64,000 bases of DNA, taken from NCBI GenBank assembly GCA_021495925.1, contig JAKEKT010000054.1, forward strand, positions 124,001 through 188,000, written 5' to 3'. A program made the translations under genes and the position numbers. This document shows positions 57,342 through 64,000 of this stretch, one piece after another (positions within the stretch are counted from its first letter, which is position 1; each line of letters starts with the position of its first letter). The notes under the pieces were generated by a model. That model was not told where the DNA came from. It worked only from the letters and a program-made list of their open reading frames with translations, and made no database searches. The DNA is from Diplodia intermedia. Taxonomy: Eukaryota > Ascomycota > Dothideomycetes > Botryosphaeriales > Botryosphaeriaceae.

Positions 57342-60296
57342 GTTGTTCCGGGGAGTGGAGGAGAGCGAGTGAGAGGATCAGAACATCCGCGGCAAGAGAG
57401 GGCTTTTGACGTGGGTAGTGACGTGGGTAAACAAGCGAGGGTGCGGACGAGCTCAGGGAGCTGGAAGCGCAGCCATGGTCAGCAAAGGTCTGTGTTGTAG
57501 GCTAGCGGCCGCAAGGAGCAGGCGCAGAGCAGGGCCGTGATATGGCCGCACGTGGTGCTGTCGCGGGGCTTCGTGGCACGTCCAAGCGCACGAAGCGCAG
57601 GCGCGCGGCAGAGGGCGGAGTTTGCACGGCGGTGGGGCTGGGAGGGCGTGTTTACATACCTGGAGCGGGCGGGATGATGCCAGTAGCAGCGGCGAGACGG
57701 TGCGGTGGTGGCAAGTGAGCGTCGCGGAGAGGCCGGCAGGGTGGTAATGAGCGGCGGGCTGATGGCGAGAGTCGCATCAATGCGGAGGCAAAAGCGAGGC
57801 AAGGCGACAGCGTCGGGGCACAGGCGACTTTTGAGCACGAGAGGAGCGACTGTGCAACCGGCCGTTAAAGTCGAGAGCCTCGAAGCCGCGCCCGCTTTTG
57901 CACCTGCAGGCATGCAGCGCCGCCGCCAACGCCTGCCCCGTTTTGCCCAAGGATCAAGGGATCAGCGATTCCGACTGAGAGGAACCGGGGCTAACTCGTC
58001 TGTCGGGGAGTATGGCTAGCACATCCGTGCTCGGCCTGCTGCAGCCCACCCGCCGCCGCCGTCACGCCCAAACCCCTGCCCGGAAGCTTCAGAAACCAGT
58101 AAAACCCTGGCGCACGCATCGGGCCCGGCGACCCAGCGCACGCGTCGCGATCCCAGGCCAACGGTGCGGCGTGCTGCGCGACTCGGCCGCAGAGTGCTCG
58201 AGTCGCTGGCAGCGTGGCTGCGAGGGCCACCGCGCCACTGCGGTCGCGAGCGGCTGTACTGCCCTGCGCTGCGCTGCACCTGCACGCTGCTCTGCTCTGC
58301 CGCGCCGCGCATTTTCGCCGGAGCTTAACGCGACGGCCCCTGCTGTGCTCCTGTGCTCCTGCTGTGTCGCGCGCTGGCCGGCTGCGTCGCAAGCGCTGGC
58401 GGAGGACAGGGCTGCGCGGGTGCGTCGAGTTCCCGACTGCTGCTACTGCGGCGAGCCTCCGTGCGTGCGCGCTGGCTGCAGCGGCGTCCGTTCTCGCTCA
58501 CGTCTCCACATGTGATGATTTTATGCCGGCTCTGTGTTTATTGCACGCGTGAGGGCCCAGACGGCCAATCACCGCCGAGTCAGGGAAACCTTACAAACGA
58601 CGCGCCCCAGCGCCGGGCGCCAGCCCGAGCCCCTGCGGCGGCCCAGAGCGACGAGCCGGGGGCGCCATCAGCTGCGCAGATGGGCACTAGAGTCGATCGG
58701 GTCGGCGTGCGGCGGGTTGGCCACGCTGCACAGATTCTATTTATTTTCACGGGCCTCGCAGTTCATTACGTGTACCTGCGCCGCTCATCAGAGCAGGACT
58801 CAGGCTCCCAGAGCAGCTTCGGAGCCTCACTCGTATCGCATCGCGGCGCCCGGCCGCGGAATGGAAAGGACGCGCCTGGGCTGTTGCACGGCTTCACAGC
58901 CAGCGCTCTCTGCGCCGCGAGTCGCCGCTGGCTTACCACTACCGCGAGCTAGGCGCACGCAGGGCTGGCAAGCTAAAATACCGCGTTTGATCCGTGATAG
59001 TCGCCTCCACGACTCGCTGTGGCCGCCGGCTGGAGCCCGCTAACAGCAGAGTTTCACGTTTCACCATGGCCGTTGATCGACTCGGCCCAACGCCTGGCTC
59101 AGGGGAAACACCTGCACCTCTTCAGACCACGAGACCGCCGAGCATCAGAGGCCAGCGGCGAGCCCGGTCTCGCGGATCGATATATGGGCCTTGGTACGAC
59201 GGCATGCGCCTGCTCACTATTTTTGCCCGCCGTCCACTATCCACTTTCCGGCAGCGCGGATACACCTGGCAGCGCAACCCGATTGCAAGGTCCGCTGGTT
59301 TCCAGCATTCCCGTCCCAGCCAGGAGGTGAGGTCTCAGTCCATGGGGAACTGCCCAGTGCGTCCAAGGCTGCCAATCGCTGCGCCTGCAGGCCGTTGGGC
59401 GCGCCTCGCCCACCTGCGAACGTGCCTCCGTTTCCTCGAGTCGCCTTCCTAAACAGGAGTGTTCGGAGCTTGTTCAACCAGCGCTAGCTGCACGTCTGCA
59501 GCGGCGGAGGACGGCGTCCATGCGCATTGCTCCGGCCAGCACCACCAAACGAACGTGGGCGTTGACGCCCTATCTGGCACCGCACGCACGGTAGGACGGG
59601 CGCTCCACCCGTCAATATCAATGCTGCGCTCGCCGTCGCTCGTCGCGGAAGTCACACAGCCAGAACTACCGGTTTCCTGTGGCGCGAACCAGAAGCAGCC
59701 GAAAGATGGCCTGTCAGGATTCAGCCTCGCAAATGATGGACGCCCTGTGTAACGGTAACCTTAAAACGGTGACGCCATGACGGGAATGCCGTTCAGGGGA
59801 TTGCTCCCTTGGCACCTGGCATTGCTTGCGAACACGAGACACAAGCTGAAGACCTCAGACGACTTGACAAGACTCCCTGGTGTTCTGAGCGCCATCAGCT
59901 CCCCCGACTGATCGAAAGGCTCCGGTCGTCAGACCGATGGCGGCTATGAGGCTCGCTGCTGAGTCACCTTGCATACCCCACCAAGAACACTGCATCACCT
60001 GCGGCTGTGCTGGAGAACGTCGGCTAAGTGGCACGAGACATCCTTCGCAACTCAGGTACAAGCTTGCGTGTCCCCAGCGATCCTGCAGCATTCCGCGACT
60101 ACCGGCGACACGATTGAACACACCTCGGGTGAAAGGTCAATGCGCTTTCCGAATGGAGTTGAGGTGTTCGCCCGAACGGGCGGCGTGTTAGCAATCCGAG
60201 GCTGTCCATCAGATGAACATCTCGACCGTAATCCCAAGCACAGTGACCAATACTAACGTGCCCTCTAGCACGCCCCCGAACCTGGCACCGCCTCTT
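57342..60296. other. GC-rich gene-free interval of about 3 kb
   Basis: The promoter and leader of the 476-aa gene lie at the left end. The remainder contains only overlapping chance ORFs; I see no conserved sequence until the PhzF-like pseudogene. Confidence 0.5.
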
Positions 60297-61224
60297 ATGG
60301 CCGCGGTCCAACTCCAATGTGTCACTCTGGACGTATTTACGCGCCAGAGATTCGCCGGCAACCTGCTTGCGGTAGTCAAGGTCCCCGTTGAGGTTGTACT
60401 GAGCCAGGGGCAGAAGCTACTTGTCGCCAGGGAATTCGATTTTTCGGAGACAGTCTTTCTCCACGAGGGCCAGGGCGGCGAGAATACACGAAAGATTGGC
60501 ATCTTCATCACGACAGCGGAGATACCCTTTGCGGGGCATCCGACCATTGGGGCGGCATGGCTTGTCCTCTCCCAGCTACATGGTCAGGCCGACGCCGCGG
60601 GAATTATCCAGGGCAAGTTCCTTTCTTGGGCCGGTGAAATCCGGCTCCAGTACCACTCCGCAGCTGCGGGACTCGCCAAGGTGATAACGGAGATTCCCCA
60701 TAATGTGCGCATCCACCGCGGGGCTCTATCTCGGTCACTTCTACTCGAGTTACAGCCCTCGGTAGCGATCTTCTTCTCCCCTGCGATGCCCCGGTGCCGG
60801 AGCAGATGCCCGTAGTTTCGATTGTCAAGGGGATGGCATTTGCGCTCATCGAGGTCGACAGCCTAGCAACGCTAAGCGCCGCCGCCACAGCAACGTTCAC
60901 GGCCGACGTGGCGCTGGACAAAGTCGTTTGTGGCACTATATTTTTACTTTCAATTGCCAGACTCAGCCGACGGCACCAGAAATCTTCGAACAAGGATGAT
61001 CGAAGGGTGGCCAGAGGGCCTGGCGACAGGCTCCGCTGCTAGCGCGCTGGCATACTTTTTTCTCGCTCGCGGAGGGCGTGGCCGGGCAAAGGCAGGGGGT
61101 GGGGATGGGACGAAAGAGCGAGATAGGCGTGCAGGTTGCGTTGGCCAAGACGGAGGGAGAGATTGAATCAGTGCAGCTTGGCGGCGGCGCGGTCGAGGTC
61201 ATGGAAGGCAGGCTTGCGGCGTGA
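60297..61224 (+). pseudogene. PhzF-family (PhzC/PhzF isomerase-like) pseudogene with at least three frameshifts
   Basis: The reading frame starts at the ATG at 60297 (MAAVQLQCVTLDVFT) and shows PhzF hallmarks: DVFTRQRFAGNLLAVV, the catalytic-Glu block REFDFSETVFLHEGQ and EIPFAGHPTIGAAWLVL. Homology then moves to another frame between about 60735 and 60790 (continuing PEQMPVVSIVKGM), again near 60922 after VALDK, and once more near 61050 in a T6 run, ending with IESVQLGGGAVEVMEGR and a stop at 61222–61224. No GT–AG intron set explains all three shifts. The usual DPATGSAAS motif reads GLATGSAAS and GNPLAVV reads GNLLAVV, so substitutions accompany the shifts. Sequencing error alone is therefore unlikely. 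The substrate of the ancestral enzyme is unknown. Confidence 0.82.
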
Positions 61225-61741
61225 CGGAGCGCACCATTGGCGGACTTTGGCGAGAGCGATGACGGAGCTTGACGGCAGAGGCAGGGCCATGGCGAGATGA
61301 TGAGTGAAAGCCGTGCCGCAATCAATCAGCACGATCACACGTGCCTTATCCCCCACGCTCTTCACGGGCTCAATGGCAAGGCGCCCCATGCTGGCGGAAG
61401 CTCCTGCGCTTGGGAGCAGCGGCGTCAGTGCGTTGCGTGATATTTGCCTCTCCCCGCACATCACTGCTGGTCAGGGGCGCACTTACCGAGCACCGGTGTC
61501 TCCAAAGCCGTGGCTACCGGCGCCAACGGGCCTTGTCGATATTGGTTGACACGCGCTTTTTTATTTTTCCCCGGTCGCAGTGGAGCAGCAAATTTGGTGC
61601 ACGAGTCCCACGCCCCGATGACGCCGATGGGCCCCAAAAAAAGAAAAAAGAGCCCAACTCCCACATGGCACAGAGAGCCCCGCCTGGGCGGCCAGCGTCT
61701 AGGCCGTGGGCTTGCGCGCGACCCCAAGAACACGACGGCTC

Positions 61742-61789
61742 CAAGGTCGCCTGCCGCATCGGGCAACATGCTCCTCGCAGGCGACCTTG
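61742..61789. repeat. Perfect 13-bp inverted repeat with 22-nt loop
   Basis: Left arm CAAGGTCGCCTGC (61742–61754) and right arm GCAGGCGACCTTG (61777–61789) are exact reverse complements. A transcript in either direction would fold into a GC-rich hairpin. No T-run follows, so it is not a simple terminator. Confidence 0.9.
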
Positions 61790-61830
61790 CGGCACGTAGC
61801 GGGACGGCGGCTGGTACCCAGGGCAGGGAG

Positions 61831-61864
61831 GCGGGCGGCGGGCGGCGGGCGGCGGGCGGCGGGC
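61831..61864 (+). repeat. Heptamer tandem repeat (GCGGGCG)n
   Basis: Five consecutive units of GCGGGCG, the last ending with a mismatch at 61865. Regularly spaced GGG runs make a G-quadruplex possible on this strand. Confidence 0.92.
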
Positions 61865-62927
61865 AGGCTCCTAGGAGCGCCTGCAACCAGCAAGTGGTCA
61901 AACGGTGAGGTCTTGTTGCTCAGACACCAGTCGCACAGGATCGCCGTCGGATGGCGGGTTGCCGGAGTGCGATAGGCAAGACGGATGGGAAGTGCAACGG
62001 TTGAGCAGCAAGCCGAACAGGAAGCCGGCGGCGCGGAGCAGGCCTCTGCGTTCCGCCATGCCCGGCGAGCGGAGAAGGTCCGGCAGCTTGAGCTTGTGCA
62101 GTGGGTAGCAGGCGAGGCTCGCTAAGTCAGCGCCGCCTTCTCGACCCGCATCCTGCCGCAGCCGAGGCTCGGCAAGCTAAGCACTACTACCAAGACTTGC
62201 CTCCAAGCCACCCGATACCGATGCACCTCATGCGTTGCCCGGCCAGGAAGGCCGCCGGCTCTGGTACATACCGCCCGTCATCATCCAGGAGGATAATTAA
62301 AGGTCATCGGCCTTCAGACGCCTGCGGGACGATCACGCTTTTACAGCCGCTGGCGCTGGGCGGGGCGAGAGGGCGGAGGGCGCTGACTAACGGCGCCCAA
62401 ACCTTAATGGTCTCAGATCGGTCTCCACCACCATCGCATCTCACACAGTACCCGTCTCCGTCAATGCCTTGCCGCCCGCATCCTCCCCAGAATACCACTT
62501 CTGCTCCGCCAGCCGCCAGCTGCACACTGCGCCGCTGCCGGCCGGCTGCCGTGCTTCGTGAGACAGCTTCGCCCTCATGACCGGTTTCATGCCATATCGC
62601 AGCCTTTGCAGCGCCATACCGAGCATGAAGACGCCTCCAAGCAAGGCGGCCATCTCAGGCTGCCAAGGGTCTTAAGGGCCGCATCCGCAAGACCAAATCC
62701 CTTGCTTTCCGCCCATCATCCCATCCACTCCGCAATTCTGACTTTAAAGAGTTGCTCATTGGAGGCATTCGCTCCTTTCCCCCCGCTTTCTTCCTTTATC
62801 TCCAGACTACGTTGAGCGTGTCTGCCCCATTTCGCTTCACATCCTGCGTCTTTCCCGCTAGTCGGAGTACGCTCTTTTTCTAATTCTAATTCGCACTCCT
62901 ACTCGCTACGCCTTCATTCGAGCAATC

Positions 62928-64000
62928 ATGCGTTTCTCCGAACTTGCTCTCATCGTCGCCGTTCTAGGCTTCACGAACGTCCGCGTCGCCCGCGCTCAGG
63001 GCGGCTTCGGCGGTGGTGGTTTCGGCGGCGGTGGTTTCGGCGGCGGCTTTGGAGGCAACAACGGTGGTAACAACGGCGGCGGCGGCGACGACAACAACGA
63101 CGACAACAACGACGACGGAGGCAACGACAACAACAACAACAATGCCCTTGCCCTGGACCAGAACAACGTTCAGGATGCCTCGCAGTCCACCGGTCAAGAC
63201 GGCGGTGGCGATGAAGGCCAAGCCGACTCCCAAACGTAAGACGGCTTTTCATCTTAGCGAGACTGCATCTAACAGCGTGCCAGGGACGACGCCAACTTTA
63301 TCAACTTTTGCTCCGGGGAGACTCTGACCAACGGTCAACAGGTCCAGGGCGGCTCATGCAACGGTATTGTCATGGGCAAGATTCCCTCGCAGGACAAGAT
63401 GGTCTCCTCGATGATCATCTCCCCCCAGCCCGGCCAGGACGTCCAGGAAAACCAAGACTTCGACATTCAAGTGCAGATGAACAACATTGCTGCTGGCTCC
63501 TTCACAAACCCGGACAACACCTACTACGCCGCCCCGCAGGACCTCGACGACAGCGGCCAAATCATTGGCCACACCCACGTCACTGTCCAGGATATGGGTG
63601 GCTCGATGACCCCGAACCAGGCCCTTGACGCCTCCCAGTTCGCATTCTTCAAGGGTATCAACGACGACGGTAACGGCCAGGGCCTGCTTTCTGCCACTGT
63701 TGAGGGCGGTCTACCCGCCGGTGTCTACCGTGTCTGCACCATGAGCTCCTCTTCCAACCACCAGCCTGTCCTCATGCCCGTCGCTCAGCGTGGTGCTCAA
63801 GACGACTGCACCAAGTTCACTGTTGGCCAGGTATGTACAACCAAAACCTTAGCGCCCGTCACTAGAATACTGATGATTTTGCAGGGTAACAACAACAATA
63901 ACAACAACAACAACAACAACGGCAACCAGGACAACAACAACAACGGTGGTAATAACGGCGGAAACAACGGTGGTTTCGGCGGCTTCGGTGGTGGCGGCTT
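62928..64000 (+). CDS. Secreted Gly/Asn-rich protein with conserved fungal domain (3' end outside window)
   Basis: Exons 62928–63235, 63284–63830 and 63885 to beyond 64000. A signal peptide is clear (MRFSELALIVAVLGFTNVRV, cleavage after ARA). A Gly/Phe- and Asn/Asp-rich low-complexity stretch follows. The conserved secreted domain (about residues 105–285) contains FINFCSGETLTNGQQ, GSCNGIVMGKIPS, GHTHVTVQDMGGS, FFKGINDDGNGQGLLSATVE and MSSSSNHQPVLMPVAQRGAQ. A second Asn/Gly-rich tail begins in exon 3 and runs off the window. This domain is widespread in fungal secretomes, often in short proteins and sometimes mislabelled as ribosomal protein S17, without known function (from memory). It is extracellular, possibly wall-associated. 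Confidence 0.88.

Larger units (their letters stand above)
61225..62927. other. Upstream region of the secreted Gly/Asn-rich protein, no gene seen
   Basis: These 1.7 kb contain a perfect inverted repeat (61742–61789), a 7-bp tandem repeat (61831–61864) and, before the ATG at 62928, a pyrimidine-rich leader of about 100 bases. No ORF is convincing. Confidence 0.5.

Noticed and set aside
1..64000. tRNA genes, rRNA genes, CRISPR arrays, transposon ends
   Set aside because: I looked for cloverleaf or B-box signatures, spaced repeats and terminal repeats by eye and found none convincing; a tRNAscan-SE or repeat-library search could still find weak cases.

Overview
The window is nuclear DNA from a filamentous ascomycete (Pezizomycotina). 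The signs are short GT–AG introns of about 40–75 bp, ascomycete-specific genes (an APSES factor of the StuA type, a CBM1 cellulose-binding domain, a DASH kinetochore subunit), and compact head-to-head gene pairs. The StuA, SPC34 and QCR9 sequences look most like Dothideomycetes to me, but that class call is from memory and not proven. There are no prokaryotic features, CRISPR arrays, rRNA genes or tRNAs that I can see.

Layout. 1–7.2 kb: the 3' end of a secreted CBM1 protein, a small conserved fungal protein (81 aa), a WW-domain protein carrying 11-residue repeats, and a membrane-anchored cytochrome P450. 7.8–17.9 kb: a mitochondrially targeted nucleotidyltransferase (poly(A)-polymerase type) divergent from the trehalose-6-phosphate phosphatase TPS2, then UTP18 (rRNA processing) divergent from an AVO2-like ankyrin protein (possible TORC2 subunit). 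20.7–23.2 kb: stuA, followed by about 10 kb without any gene I can defend. 33.8–36.7 kb: SPC34 (DASH complex) divergent from RPN3 (26S proteasome lid). 38–47 kb: a NYN-domain protein and the very large N-end-rule ubiquitin ligase UBR1. 47.8–52.9 kb: QCR9 (complex III) divergent from PYM (exon-junction-complex recycling), a conserved 240-aa protein, and a flotillin-like protein. 55.9–57.3 kb: a conserved 476-aa fungal protein of unknown function. 60.3–61.2 kb: a PhzF-family pseudogene with at least three frameshifts. 62.9 kb to the end: a secreted Gly/Asn-rich protein, cut by the window edge.

Most genes are conserved housekeeping genes rather than a cluster, so the window does not look like a biosynthetic or defence island. 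RPN3 and UBR1 both belong to the ubiquitin–proteasome pathway, and the promoter shared by SPC34 and RPN3 carries three copies of a PACE-like heptamer. TPS2, AVO2-like and StuA are stress or development genes, but I see no physical coupling beyond neighbourhood. The parts that best deserve a second look are the 11-mer-repeat WW protein, the stuA 5' region with its ATG-less open extension, the decayed PhzF gene, the RTSLDRGPG repeats of the ankyrin protein, and QCR9, which is split into five tiny exons with one GC–AG intron. Exon borders below were assigned by eye from splice consensus and frame and were not tested against transcripts.
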